A stretch of DNA of 64,000 nt from Humulus lupulus (Eukaryota > Streptophyta > Magnoliopsida > Rosales > Cannabaceae), in contig NC_084793.1 of assembly GCF_963169125.1 (NCBI RefSeq), positions 41,845,578-41,909,577 of the forward strand, given 5' to 3'. A program made the position numbers and the translations under genes. Shown here one piece after another: positions 33,955 to 45,202 of the stretch. Position 1 is the first letter of the stretch. Every line of letters begins with the position of its first letter. The notes beneath the pieces were generated by a model. That model did no database searches. It was not told the origin of the DNA and worked only from the letters and a program-made list of their open reading frames with translations.

Positions 33955-35820
33955 TGATAACTCTACAAAATAGAGTTATTTTACCACTTTTTATGTGTTA
34001 ATTGCTGCTTAATTCTTGAGTTTTTAATTGATTTATTAAGTTTTAAAGTAATTTTGAATTTATTTGGTTTATTTTGATTTTATATATTTTTTTGTGTTTT
34101 TATAGTTATTTTGTTGTAAAATGTTGTAGTTAATTATTTGAATTATTGTTGTTTAATTTGAGGTAAAAGAATGTTGGATTATTGAACTTAAATGTTAATT
34201 ATAAATTAAGTTATAATTAATATTTTCAAAGAATTAACTTGATTTATTTTATAGTTGAAAATATTTTATTATGATTTAGTTTATGTTTATTTTGTAGGGA
34301 ATTTATTGCAATTTTGGGCTTTGAAAGGTAAGGAAAAGAAAGAAAAAAATGGTATTTTTGAGAATAGAAAAGGAGAAGCAGCCGTGGCCCACCCCAAGCC
34401 AGCTTGATGCACCACCGAAGCCCATCTCTCCTCCCTGCCTCCAGCCGAATCTAGGCCCACCTCCAAACACCCCGTGCCTCCATTCAGCATCACTCCCAAG
34501 CCAGATGCTCTCTCCCTCCAGCCAACCTTCGGCCCAAGCTCCTAGCCCACCTGCCACTCACAAGTCAGGCCCAATTTCCCCCAGCTGAACCTACACTCTC
34601 CAGGCCCAATTGCCCAGCTCCTAGGCCCAATCACAGTCACCCCTAGCCAGCTGCCATTTCCCCTTGAGCCCAACAAAAGCTCATTTTTGTACCTTTGTCC
34701 TCTTTGTCTAAAATGCCACCTTTTTACCCAATTTTCTTACATATTTCACCACAACATCATCATTACACCCTATAATTTACCTCTACTTGTCATATTTACT
34801 TTATTTAATTAATTTAATCAATTTAATTAATTTAAGTTGATTATTTTAATGCTCTCATTTTGTCTATAAATATGGAATTTCAAGACCATTTTAGGGTGCT
34901 TAATTTTTTGTTACCATCTTCTATCTACCATTTTTCTCTCTACCGTTCTCTCTTCCATTTTGGGTTTTTCAAGAGCATTTTCAAGTATATATGTCATTTA
35001 TTTTGTAATTTTTATTCTAGTTATTTGCTTCTAATCTTTTTCATAAGATTATTAAGATCATAATGAGCAACTTGTAACTAGGTAATATTTATGTTGTATG
35101 TTGATTTCCCATGTAATGCAACAAAGTTTATGGATTTTTCTTTTTCATATATGTCTTTCATCTTTAATATCTCATATTTTGGATTGTTAGATAATATGCA
35201 CTTTGTTCTTCATTTTGCAAAAACATAATATTCTTTGTGTAAGATGTGTCATTAAATTGTACGCATCCATGCTTAGAACAAAAATATTATGTTTTTCCTT
35301 ATAAATAATGTTATTTGATTTTTTGTTGTTTCATTAGGTTGATTCACATTAAATACTTTGACATTGTCATTTTGAAATGTGAAGAAAAATCTTATCTTTT
35401 TAGAAGTAATTTGTGCTTAAAATTATAAATCTATTTGGAAAATGACAGTTTGATTTATTTTAACTATCACTAAAACTTTGGAATCAATATACTAATAAAT
35501 ATTATTAAACTTACATTTTGTAGATTCTAGTATCTTAATAATCTTTCCTTTTACCACTTATTTTCAAATCATTATTGGTTTATTTTTATTCTCTTAAATA
35601 GCTTTATTTTCAATATTTTATTTTATGTTCATAACATTAAACCTCATCAATCTTTGGAGGTAGGTTAGAATTTATTAACTTTGGTTTAAAATAGTTTTCT
35701 TTTTTATTTTAGACAACTCATTTGGGTTCGATCTCATGCTTACACGAACAGTATATTTCATATACGATTCGTGCGCTTGTGAGTATAAATTTTTAAAACA
35801 TACTCGTTTTGGATCCATCA
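33955..35820 (+). repeat. Right LTR of the Athila-type element
   Basis: 1,866 bp, uninterrupted partner of 15897-18491. It preserves the empty target site for the 739-bp solo LTR and is followed by the duplicated CAGCC. Confidence 0.93.
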
Positions 35821-36436
35821 CAGCCCCTGCTGAACGAATATTCAAATACTTTTCAATTTACATTCATTATTTTATTCAAGCTAAAAGAAGATCTTTTCAC
35901 TCCTTGAACTCTATAAATAGGACCAAGTACCCAGCCATTTATTTCATTCTTCAAGCTGTGTTCAGAGCCTTCAAGCTGCTAAGTTATTATAAAGTGATAA
36001 ACACTTGGGTTGGGGTATAAGCTTTATCATTTTAAGCTTTATAAACACTTGGGAAGTAAGATAAATAGTGTGTTTTTCTAGATCGAGGTATAGTTCGGTT
36101 CTAGTACATCTAAAGGTATTCCTAATCTTAAGTTTATTTCTGTATGTTTCTTTAGTTTCCTTTAGTTTTCTTTATTCAGATCCTAACTCATTGTTTTCAA
36201 TTCTTGGTTAGGTATTTAAGTTATTTGAACTTAAGGTTTCTTTTCGGTAAGCTTCATCTTGATGGTTTAGTTCATTTCTTTCTTTAGAAATACTCACATT
36301 CTTATTGTTGGTTTTAGGAGTGCTCCAAGTCTCGTCCTTGTTCTCATATCCCGGTATTGGTAAGGAAAATAGGATAGAATTTTATATGTTTACATGATAT
36401 GTTATGTTATGTTATGTTTACATTATGTATAGTATG

Positions 36437-36590
36437 TTTATAGACCTTGGGCATATGATTTGTATAGCTAACAAGCCCCAGTAAATTATGGGCATATGAC
36501 TTGCTTGGCTAGCAAGCCCCATCAATCTATTGGGCATATGACTTGTTTAGTTAACGAGCCCCAAGTAGCATAATGGCCATTGTAGTATAT
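36437..36590 (+). repeat. Threefold subrepeat in the right part of the split solo LTR
   Basis: Three copies of about 55-60 bp, each running from GGGCATATGA through TTG and TAGCTAACAAGCCCCA (with variants). They start near 36448, 36499 and 36533. They lie downstream of the TATA box, in the transcribed part of the LTR. Confidence 0.75.
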
Positions 36591-37050
36591 GACATATGTT
36601 TATAGTATATGTTTGTGATATAGTTTATGTGTATGTTTTATGTTATTAGTAGATTTTCCTTGCTGGGCATTAGGCTCCTTCCTTTATTTTTTATGTATGT
36701 AGGAATATAGATATGGCGGCGGAAGGATTCGTGGTAGCTTGGCCTGTGTATTGAGGATGAATGGATTCGATGGACTGCGTGAACGATTTGAGGAAGACGT
36801 TATTTTCAATCTTTTTATTATGTTTCTATGTATTTTCCGCACTTAGTTTGTAAACAATTTCATTTAAGTTTAAAGTTATGCTTTATTTTTAAACAATGGG
36901 ATCTCATACCCCGCATTTATGTATTTCAACTTTTACTTTAGAGTTTTTAATAAAGTTGTGAATATTTCTTATGTATGTTTTCTTGAAAATAGTGTCTATG
37001 TATAGTAGTTTTAATGGTCCAAAGTCTTAGAATTAGTTGATTACAACTGT

Positions 37051-37136
37051 TAACAAAGACTTTGTTAGAAAAATTCGTTCAGGAGATTGACACATTGAAA
37101 GAGATGCCTCAATTTGCTTTAGGGTAAGTGGGAGAT
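37051..37136 (+). pseudogene. C-terminal codons and polypurine tract of the split copia pol
   Basis: This continues the relic ending at 15127. It reads as the conserved copia RNase H tail, ending in EMPQFALG and a stop. GTAAGTGGGAGAT before the LTR is a typical copia polypurine tract. The two halves abut exactly once the solo LTR and one ACTGT copy are removed. Confidence 0.78.
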
Positions 37137-39318
37137 TGTGCCCTTAAAGAAATTATAGTTGACAAATGTTTTAAATGAAATAAATAATTGAATTATTATA
37201 TATATAGACTATGCCCGATATTATGTTGATAATATTAAGTAAATATCATAAAATTCCAAAGTTTATCTATGTGATCTTAATCTCATATAGGTATAAGAGG
37301 ATCGAGATTAAGATAATAAACTTAAAATAGTTCGCAGTAAAATAAAGTTGTGGAATCTTTAGATTAATTACTGCTAGTACAGTTCGCTAGTATTATGAAT
37401 ACAAGTGGCCTAGATCCGAGTCACTAGTGTAGTAGGACACTTTAGTGAAGGTACTTTATATGTAGTGATACATAGAACTGGACCAGATGTGATTTGTTAA
37501 TACTTGTTTAAACACTGTTTCGTAGTATTAATCAAACACATCAAACGATGATCATATACACGATGCTCTTAATCCTGAGGTTACTATGAACTCCTATATA
37601 TGTCATATGATCTTTGATTCATGCATTAAGGTTTGTCAGAATGATCAAGCTAAGAGCAATTGTTTTGGGGACTCAATGATATATATGGTTGGGGACATAG
37701 TTTAACAGATATGGAATCTATACCTTCTTATAGATTGAATAATGGTTCCCTATTGCATTGACTTTTGGAACTAAAAAGGTTATGAGCGCTCACGTCACAA
37801 ACTTGTTGTGACACAACCTTCACTAGTAAAGTCAATGGTACTCTAGGAACAAGATATAGTTAAAAGGGTAAAACGGTAATTTTATTCCCTTTTAATTATG
37901 AACCATTAATAAATGATTAACGTTGTATGTAATGATTATATTAATGGTCATTTTATTCTTTAATAAAGTACTCTATAAATATATGTCTATAATTATATAG
38001 AGTTCAATCTCATATTTATAATGGAGTAATATTAAGATTAATAAATGTGATTATTCAATCAAAGAGCTTTGTTTAATAATGTAATATTTATTGGAGCTTG
38101 ATATTATAGGACAATAGGTCCCAGGGTGGCTCTACCAACACCATATCAAGGTAAGTGTTGATACAAGGGAAAAAATGTAATTTGGAAATTTGAGAAGAAT
38201 TTTATTCTTTGGGTCAAGTATACAATTATATGATAATTGAGATTGAATAATTAATTTGGAATTAATTATTAAATTTTCTAAAATATTATTATTAATTTAA
38301 ATATATAATTTCGAAATACATGTATAAATAAATAAAAAATTTAAATTAATTATTTTATTTGAGTGGAAGAAAATAAAAATTGGTAAGTCAAAATAGTTTT
38401 TATTTATTGAATTTTAAAAGGTGATGATAATGATGATCACCAATTTGAATTTTGAAATATGGTTGTAATCTTTTCCTTACCATATTTTGTGGAAGGATTG
38501 ATTTTATTTAAATAAATAAATAAAAGAAAAATGCAATATCCCTGAAAATGGAATACTGCTACATACATGACACAGTCCGGGGACTGTGCCATGTGTAAGA
38601 CAGCAGATAATGTATATGTGTTGTTTTTATTTTATTTATTTAATAAATTAATAATTTTCAAATAGATATTTTCAAATTTGGTAAGTTAGATATTTACCTA
38701 AATCAATTCATATCATCATTATGATATTATTATTATATTACTATTATTATTAGGAATAATAAGGTCATACATAATCTCTCTCTATATAATATAGAATAAC
38801 AAGAAGAAAATATATACACACACAAGTCAGTAAGAATTCAGAAAAAAAAGTTTCAGAATTTTTGTGAGAATAGAAATTGTCATCTTCTTCTTTTATTCTA
38901 ACCCTTCTCAAGCCATAATCCAAGTTCTCATGTGTTGAGATATACTTGTGATTACTAAATTACAAACCCATGTTCTCTATGTGCCCACACACATCTTGAG
39001 GTGTAGAGAACACTCCAGAAGATCGTGGTTTGAGTACTCAAAGCGTTGGATAGGAAGATCGAAATATATATATACGGAAAGACTCAAGGACACTTGATAG
39101 GCTTCAAGAGGTAAATATTTCTGTTCTTAAAATATTTATATAAATGTGTATATGATATATATACATATGTGTATATTTATATATATGTTGCATGATTAAT
39201 AATATTGTATATTAATGTTTCTGTCTAGATGTTTTCTTGAACATATAAATTGTTTATAAGAGAGATGGAAATTTTTTGGGTTTATACACTGAGCCCACCA
39301 CGCCCATTTTGCTGGGCA
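37137..39318 (+). repeat. 3' LTR of the split copia element, about 2.2 kb
   Basis: It begins TGTGCCCTTAAAG right after the polypurine tract. The end is probably GCTGGGCA at 39318, which mirrors the TGCCC start; CAACA at 39339 is an alternative. A TATATAATATA box near 38.78 kb and a leader with CTCATGTGTTGAGATA resemble the minus-strand solo LTR at 9051-10907. No internal region follows; decayed Tat-type coding sequence begins at about 39340. So this is the outer end of an element that had inserted into a Tat RT. Confidence 0.75.
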
Positions 39319-39339
39319 CCCTGATTGTGTTTTTCAACA

Positions 39340-42300
39340 ACCATATCCTTATGTGACCAGGCAAATACATCCTAGTTTCTTCTTAAAATTTCCACCAATT
39401 CTCTCTTAATAATTTTTTCTAATTGCCTTCCGACTTTTACCTTTCTCGTCGAATTTTTCTCATCTAAACAGACCTCCTCAAGGTCTTCCACCGGTCCAAT
39501 TTCTTTGACATAATCCTCAAAGCAATGATCTATCTCTTCTTCCCCGCTTTGGGCAACACCCTATTTAGTGACTTGATCACTGGATTGGGCATTGGTTCTC
39601 ATCGTTATAGAGCACTTTCATTTTTCCTTTATCCTGACTGCTCAAGTACATTTGACTAGTACCCATTCCTCCTCTTTTAGCCTTTGTTATCGAGGAGTTA
39701 TAACATTCCATAGCTTCTCTCTGATTTCCAAAGACACACCCAGTCCCTGAATCAGTAGGTAATTTCATAGCGAGGTGTCAGGCTGATATCAATGCTCGTA
39801 GATCTACCAGTATGGGTCTTCCTATCACGGAATTATAGGCTAAAGGGTAATCGACCACTATGAACATTCCCAAGATAGTTTTGTTGGTCAGTGTTATCCC
39901 TGCTGTTACTGATAGCTTGATCAAACCTACTGGTGCAAGACCTTCTCTAGTAAAGTCATAGATTGTTTTACTGCACAACTCTAAGTCCTTTACTAACAAT
40001 TTCATCCTCTCCAATGTTTACCGAGCTTCCTGTATCAACCAACACTTATTTAACCATCATGTTGGCTATCTGAACATCTACCATCAACGGGTCGGCATGT
40101 GGGAACCTTACTTGTTGATAGTCAAGATCTGAAAAGGTTATCATATTACCTTTCGTTTGAGACCTTTTAGGAGCATGTTCCTCAACTGTTATCATATCAA
40201 TGTCTTGTTAATGACGTAGTGTTCTGTCATATCTCTCTCTTGCCTTCCCACTATCAGTAGCCAAGTGTGGTCCTCCACATATAGTGAGCAAAGTGCCTGG
40301 GACTGGGACATTCTGTAATGGAGGTGAGCGTTGTCATACGTGTGGCTGCTCGTTACCTCCAATAGCCACTTCTTGGGGGTCAGCCCCTGGTCCCACATAT
40401 CTCCATAAATTCCCTTGTCGAATTAAAAACTCTATTTCATCATTCAATTGAATACATTCATTAGTATCATGTTTATAATCATTGTGAAATTGACAAAATT
40501 AGTTAGTATCCCATTTTGATATGTCCTTTCGGATTGACACTGATCGTTTATAGGGGACAGCGGCATAGCTCGCTTGGTACACATCTGCTTGACTATCTAC
40601 CAGTGTCATATAGCTAGTGAATCTTGGCTCATACTTGGTTGGTTTGGGCCTCTTATTCTCTTATGTGGTTTAGTCATTATTTGATCTTTTTCCTCTGTTT
40701 TCCCACCGTTTTTGCCACTATTGTTGGGTTTTTTCGTGTTACTAACTGCTTTGGTGGGTTCTTTTCTATCCTCTTCCACTCATTTTCCCTTGCCCTTGTT
40801 AGCTATAGCCTCTTCGAGCATGATATATTTGTCTGCTCGGTCAAGAAATTCCTGAGTTGTTTTTACTCGGTTCTTTCACAGACTGTTCCATAATGGAGAT
40901 TGTCTCTTTACTCCCGCAATGATAGTCATCATCTTGCCTTTGTCACCAAAATATTTTGCACGAGTAGTTGTTCTCATAAATCTTTGGATATATTCTTTCA
41001 AAGGCTCATCATCTTTGTGTCGTATATCGACCAACTAGTTTTCCTCTATTGGGTGTATTTTAGCAGCATAGAACTAGCCATAAAATTCTTTAACGAACAT
41101 CTCCCATGAGGTTATTGAGGCTGGCTGGAGCTTAAAGTACCACTTCTGGGCAGCATCTGATAAGGTAGCAGGGAAAATTTGGCATCAAGCATCTTTGGAT
41201 ACCTTTTGAATGTCCATTTGTATCTCAAATTTATTTACATGAGATACAGGGTCTTCGTTTCCCATGTAACTTGGAAGAACATGCATCTTGAATTTGCTTG
41301 GGACCTCTGCCATGGAAATTCTATTTATGAATGGTATCTCTTTTCTTTCGGCCATATTCAATATCAAAGGTCTTGTTACCAGCCAACTGATGTACTACTT
41401 GATTTAATGCATCAATCTGTGCCAAGATAGCAGCTCGAATTGCTAGGTTAGGTACCGCAACAGGTACATGCTCATCATGTCTTTCTCTTCGATCATTTAG
41501 AACATCCCTCAGGTCTTCTTCTCTCCTTCTTTTTTTCTGATTCTCCAAACTGATGAAACACATTAGCCTGCCTTGGTTGCTCCCCAACATTCTGACTTGG
41601 TGGTCAATTATTCATGGGTGGAGGCTCTTATTGTCTTTGCCTCTGCTCGTCAAGTCGACCAGCGTTTCTCCTCTTATTTTGATAGTATTCAGAGTCCCCT
41701 TTGTTACGATCGTGCCCGTCTCTGAACTGTGATCGATGGGTATGTGATCTATTGTAATGACTATCTCATTCTCTTTGGCCCATGCCGTCTCGATAAACAG
41801 GGGATGGCCTCTAGGGCTTGTGTTGGTCATTAGGTCCTTGGGCACTGTTATGTTGTGGGGGACCCCTAATCGCAGAGTCATTTTCTGGAAGGACTTGTTT
41901 ATCTATAACTAAGCGTCTTTGGCTACGTGGACAATGCTATTCTCTATTGGGTCTTGGCGCCTATTCGCTTATTTTATCAGATCGAGATGGCTGAACTTGC
42001 TCGTTGGGTCTACTAGAATTTTGAGGTTGCCTTTCTGGCTGAGCAGTTCGGGGCTATTCGGGCTAAGGCTGATTTTGTGGAGGTGGTAGATTTTGAAGTT
42101 GCTCGGGCTGCTGTGGGTTTTGTGTTGATCGGAACCCCTGTGCCAATTGTATAACAACCTCTAATGCAGTTGACGATGATCCATCTCTCCTTGTCTTTCA
42201 TTCAGTCCCATTCTATGCCTATCAATCTCCATTTGTTGCATGACCATTGTTTCAACAACATTTTCTTGGTTAGCTATCAGGGTGGCTAACTCATCTTGCA

Positions 42301-42479
42301 TCACCCCCATCGCTACTCGCAGGGTTTCAGCACCCAGCTCCTCACTGTCTTCCTCTAGCTCCACCTGAGGCTCTTCATTTATGACTCTTGGAGGAGGAGG
42401 TTGATTTGGTTGATTCTAGGGGTTCTTAGAAGTTTGACCAGTTTGCTGACCTTGGGTTCTCCTAGTAAATTTTGTCATA
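39340..42479 (-). pseudogene. Tat-type gag-protease-RT start, decayed
   Basis: The minus strand reads from about 42478 (MTKFTRRTQGQ). Gag parts follow: ELATLIANQENVVETM (42.26 kb), EDLRDVLNDRRERHDEH (41.5 kb) and FINRISMAEVPSKFKM (41.3 kb). The protease-like domain at 39.78-40.01 kb has FIVVDYPLAYNSVIGRP, the Tat/Ogre type. The RT N-terminus at 39.34-39.57 kb has EDLEEVCLDEKNSTRKVKVG and DVFAWSHKDM. Many stops and shifts separate these blocks. RT breaks off where the copia LTR ends, so the copia element inserted here. The family relation to the gag fragment at 1-420 is clear from the shared gag stretch. Confidence 0.8.
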
Positions 42480-42531
42480 TCTTCTAATTTTCTACTTTCT
42501 TGAGTTCAACTCTCAATGAAAGCACTAAAAT

Positions 42532-43142
42532 GTTGACTATAGATTTAGCCAACTACACGGAGTCAAACAAACGACATGAAATAAAAGCTAAACTCAATAA
42601 ATGTAAATGAAACCAAATATTTTTATAGTGGTTCAGTCCCAAGAATGATAATGACCTAGATTCACTTTGATACTTTTATTAATGTAGAGATTCCCAAACT
42701 CACAATTAGATGAAGCTAAAATTTTCTGAGTTCCGTCAGTTCAAGAAGGTACAATACTTGTGTATGAAATTTCAGTAATCTCTCTTGATCAATTTGTGCA
42801 TGTCCAAATAATGAATCATAAACCTCTTATTTATAGGCTTAGAGTTTTACAAGATGGGTCGTGGGTCTCGCTTAATTTGTGCAACAAACATAACAGGAAT
42901 ATTCAAATATCTAACTTAAAATAGTTACATGAAATCCCTAAAATATCACCTTTTGAACATTGCTCGGAACACTCGAGCAACACCTTTTCTACGTCTTCGA
43001 TTAGTTTGAAGTTCAGTCAGCCTTATCTCTAACTGCAAACCTCGTTGAGTGTCGATGAGATGTTTGAGATGATTTTCCATTGAATGAATTCCATGTGTAC
43101 CATACCTCGGCCACATCATCATGCCAGTTTTTGGGTTAAACA
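42532..43142 (-). repeat. Tat-type LTR, about 611 bp
   Basis: On the minus strand it runs from TGTTTAACCCAAAAACTGG to TAGTCAACA, then TTTTAGTGCTTTCATTGAGA, as is usual just after Tat LTRs. A minus-strand TATAAATA box covers 42828-42835. It is bounded by an integrase fragment upstream (43.3-43.6 kb) and gag downstream (42.48 kb), both on the minus strand. The outer end could be 43144 instead of 43142. Confidence 0.72.
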
Positions 43143-43640
43143 CAATGATCCACTTCCCTAAGCCAAAAAAAAAAGAGTATGGCCTATGGACATTCAGGCA
43201 ATGATTTGATAAGCCAATAAAACTTATGGCAGCTCATCAGTCCATCATCCTTTAGCTTGCTCAAGTCTAAACGCTCGAGTGCTCTTAAGGGTCTTATTGA
43301 TAACATCCATCTGACAATTCGCTCATAAGGATGAGCCACAATTGAGAAGCTTTTCTTTTTTTATCCCATGCTATTGTAGAAATCAATATACTGAGTGCTA
43401 TTGAACTAGGTCCCATTGTTCGAGATAATCTTACGGGGAATTACATATCTACAAATATTGTTTTTCACCACAAAGCACACGATCTTCTTTGAGATGATTG
43501 TAATGAGAGGCTTAACTTCAACCTATTTGGTGAAGTAGTCTACAACAACTATCGCATGCTTGACACCACCTTTTCTTATGGGGAGAAAACCTATCAAATC
43601 AATACCTCACATTGAAAATGCCCATTTGTTCATTTTTTTA
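43143..43640 (-). pseudogene. Tat-type integrase fragment and 3' untranslated end
   Basis: The minus strand near 43.33-43.63 kb gives the integrase core: GIDLIGFLPIRKGGVKHAIV, VVDYFTK, FVVKNNICRYVIPRKIISNNGT. Three stops fall where the family has Trp or Gln: TGA for TGG before GIDLIG, TAG for TGG after DYFTK, and TAG for CAG after NNGT. A purine-rich stretch (GGCTTAGGGAAGTGG) precedes the LTR. The rest of pol is missing. Together with 39340-42532 this gives the order integrase, LTR, gag, so two copies share one LTR. Confidence 0.78.
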
Positions 43641-43936
43641 AGGAAAAAGCCATTTGCTCACTTATTAAGCCCTAATTGGCTCACTTATTAAGGTTGTATA
43701 TCAACTTACTAAGCGCGTGCTAGGTAATCATATGAGCTAATTAACATTTGCTAAGTGAACAAGTCTATTAATTACACGGAATAATACCACTCAATCATTA
43801 TAAAAAATAATTTAATGACTAGTTTACTAACTCATGAAAATTTTGACTAATAATAATAAAAATGGAGTCCCAAAATATTACAAATTAAGTAGGCATTAAA
43901 TGAACTCAACAACAAAATATTGTTTGAACAAATAAC
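43641..43936. other. AT-rich intergenic stretch
   Basis: No gene or repeat boundary recognised. CTCACTTATTAAG occurs twice near 43.66-43.70 kb. Confidence 0.4.
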
Positions 43937-44769
43937 TATATGAGAATTGCTAAGGGCACCACTAGTGCCCAACACCACAAGTTAGGGGTGTGGACGGTGT
44001 GGTTTGGGCGGTTTGAACACTTTTTAATACACCACGCCACAAGTGCGGTGTAGTAGTTAGAACACACCATGCGGTGTGATTTGGCTACACCAAACCGACC
44101 AAACCAAACCATTTTTTGCGGTGTGGTTTGGGTGGTTTTCCACGGTGTAAGTGTGTTAAAAAATATGTCATAACAAATTTTAAAATTAAAAAAAAATACT
44201 AAATCCTTAGTTTAAACACAATTCCTTAATAAGTTCTAAACATCATCACAAGTTATCAATTAAGTTCAAAAAAAAAAAAAATACAAGTCTCCCATGAACT
44301 TCTTTTCAAAACCCTCATGGAACTTAAGTTCAAAACATCACAAGTTATAATAAACTTCTTTTCACTCCACTAAACTACCATCACGGAAAAAACCCTCTTG
44401 CTTCACTTCACCTAATCAAGGGATACAACTTCATATTTGTAAGTATACGGTGCGGTGCGGTGCAAACCAAAATTTCAATCCACCAAACCACGCACCTCAC
44501 CGCACCGCACTGCACGGTTTAGTTAAGATACAAACCATACCGAACCATTACACTTTTGACACTGCGGTTTGCGGTGTAGTGTGGTGGAATGCGGTCGGTC
44601 GCCGCGGTTTGTCGGTTTAGATGCTCACCCCTACTACAAGTAGGTGACATACTGCTATTGGTGCAATCCAATATCGGGTCCCACTTTAATAAGTATTGTG
44701 AGGTATCGCTAACCAATCATGGGGTACCACCTCATGTGGTTTTGGGCACCTTAAGGTGCCAAATAGCAA
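43937..44769. mobile_element. Small MITE split by a hAT-like element
   Basis: The left end TTGCTAAGGGCACCACTAG and the reverse complement of the right end (TTGCTATTTGGCACCTTAAG) are similar, and the similarity extends inwards to GTGCCCAA and ACCACA. Without the insertion at 43983-44633 and its extra target bases, the element is only about 175 bp and has no coding capacity. The superfamily is not determined. Confidence 0.65.
43983..44633. mobile_element. hAT-like non-autonomous element, 651 bp
   Basis: Ends are TAGGGGTG and CACCCCTA. The flanks are an 8-bp duplication with one mismatch (CCACAAGT at 43975-43982, CTACAAGT at 44634-44641), as expected of hAT elements. The subterminal regions are full of GGTGTGGTTTG and CGGTGCGGTGC motifs in both orientations, which could serve as transposase-binding repeats. 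There is no transposase coding sequence. Confidence 0.85.
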
Positions 44770-44953
44770 CACTCGTGCGCACAGTTGAGTTTATGAAAAA
44801 AGAAAAGAAAAGTTCGGAATGCAGTAAGAACATGATTGTGAAGTAGTACACATTAACCAATACATGCTTGCCATGTGACCTTAATTAAACAGTTGTTACA
44901 TATCTTCATATCTATAAATAAAAATGGTTTATTTTTAATTTTGTCCTTTATTA

Positions 44954-45202
44954 TGAAACTATTGAGAATAAACTAAAATATAAAAGTAGAGAAAGAGATA
45001 AATAAACAGTAATGCAAAAGAAGAGTGAAATCTTGTGTCTCATTTTAATGGGGAAATGACCCCTATTTATACAAATAAATATGTCCTAAGGAAATCAGGT
45101 AACTACTCTGAATACAATAAAAAATTAATGTTGGTATTTTACTTTGGGTAACCTAGTGATTCTTCATTATTATGGACATCCATATATATAATATTTATAA
45201 CA
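44954..45202 (-). repeat. 3' LTR of the Ale-like element
   Basis: On the plus strand it runs from TGAAACTATTGAG to ATTTATAACA. It is followed by CCCCCCATTGGATGTCC, the complement of a copia polypurine tract. It matches 51179-51427. Confidence 0.82.

Larger units (their letters stand above)
15897..35820 (+). mobile_element. Athila-type Ty3/gypsy element with both LTRs and two nested insertions
   Basis: LTRs at 15897-18491 and 33955-35820 begin TGATAACTCTA and end TCCATCA. The element is flanked by a perfect duplication CAGCC (15892-15896 and 35821-35825). The primer-binding site resembles the tRNA-Asp complement typical of Athila. The polypurine region reads TTTAAGTTTGGGGTG. The coding region at 27912-33153 has Athila features: DLGAS-type protease and FMDDF in RT. 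Without the two insertions the element is about 10.8 kb. It carries many stops and frameshifts and no envelope-like reading frame between pol and the right LTR. It is inserted in the solo LTR at 15128-37045. Confidence 0.92.
15128..37045 (+). mobile_element. Solo LTR (Ty3/gypsy-like, about 2.0 kb) split by an Athila-type element
   Basis: The left end TGTAGAGTCCCAG (15128) follows ACTGT (15123-15127). The right end GTTGATTACA (37045) is followed by ACTGT (37046-37050), a perfect 5-bp duplication inside copia pol. Subtracting the nested element and its duplication leaves about 1,989 bp: 15128-15896 and 35826-37045. A TATAAATA box at 35912-35919 indicates plus orientation. The segment holds an inverted repeat with ATATATC cores at 15.7-15.8 kb and a threefold subrepeat at about 36.44-36.58 kb. 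No primer-binding site, coding region or second LTR is present, so this is a solo LTR. Confidence 0.85.

Noticed and set aside
39319..39339. CAACA at 39339 as the copia LTR end, with ACCAT as target duplication
   Set aside because: The partner duplication is lost, and GGGCA at 39318 mirrors the LTR start better; left as an alternative.
40624..41109. Plus-strand frames of 89 and 69 codons with hydrophobic stretches
   Set aside because: They are antisense to decayed Tat gag and have no recognisable domain.
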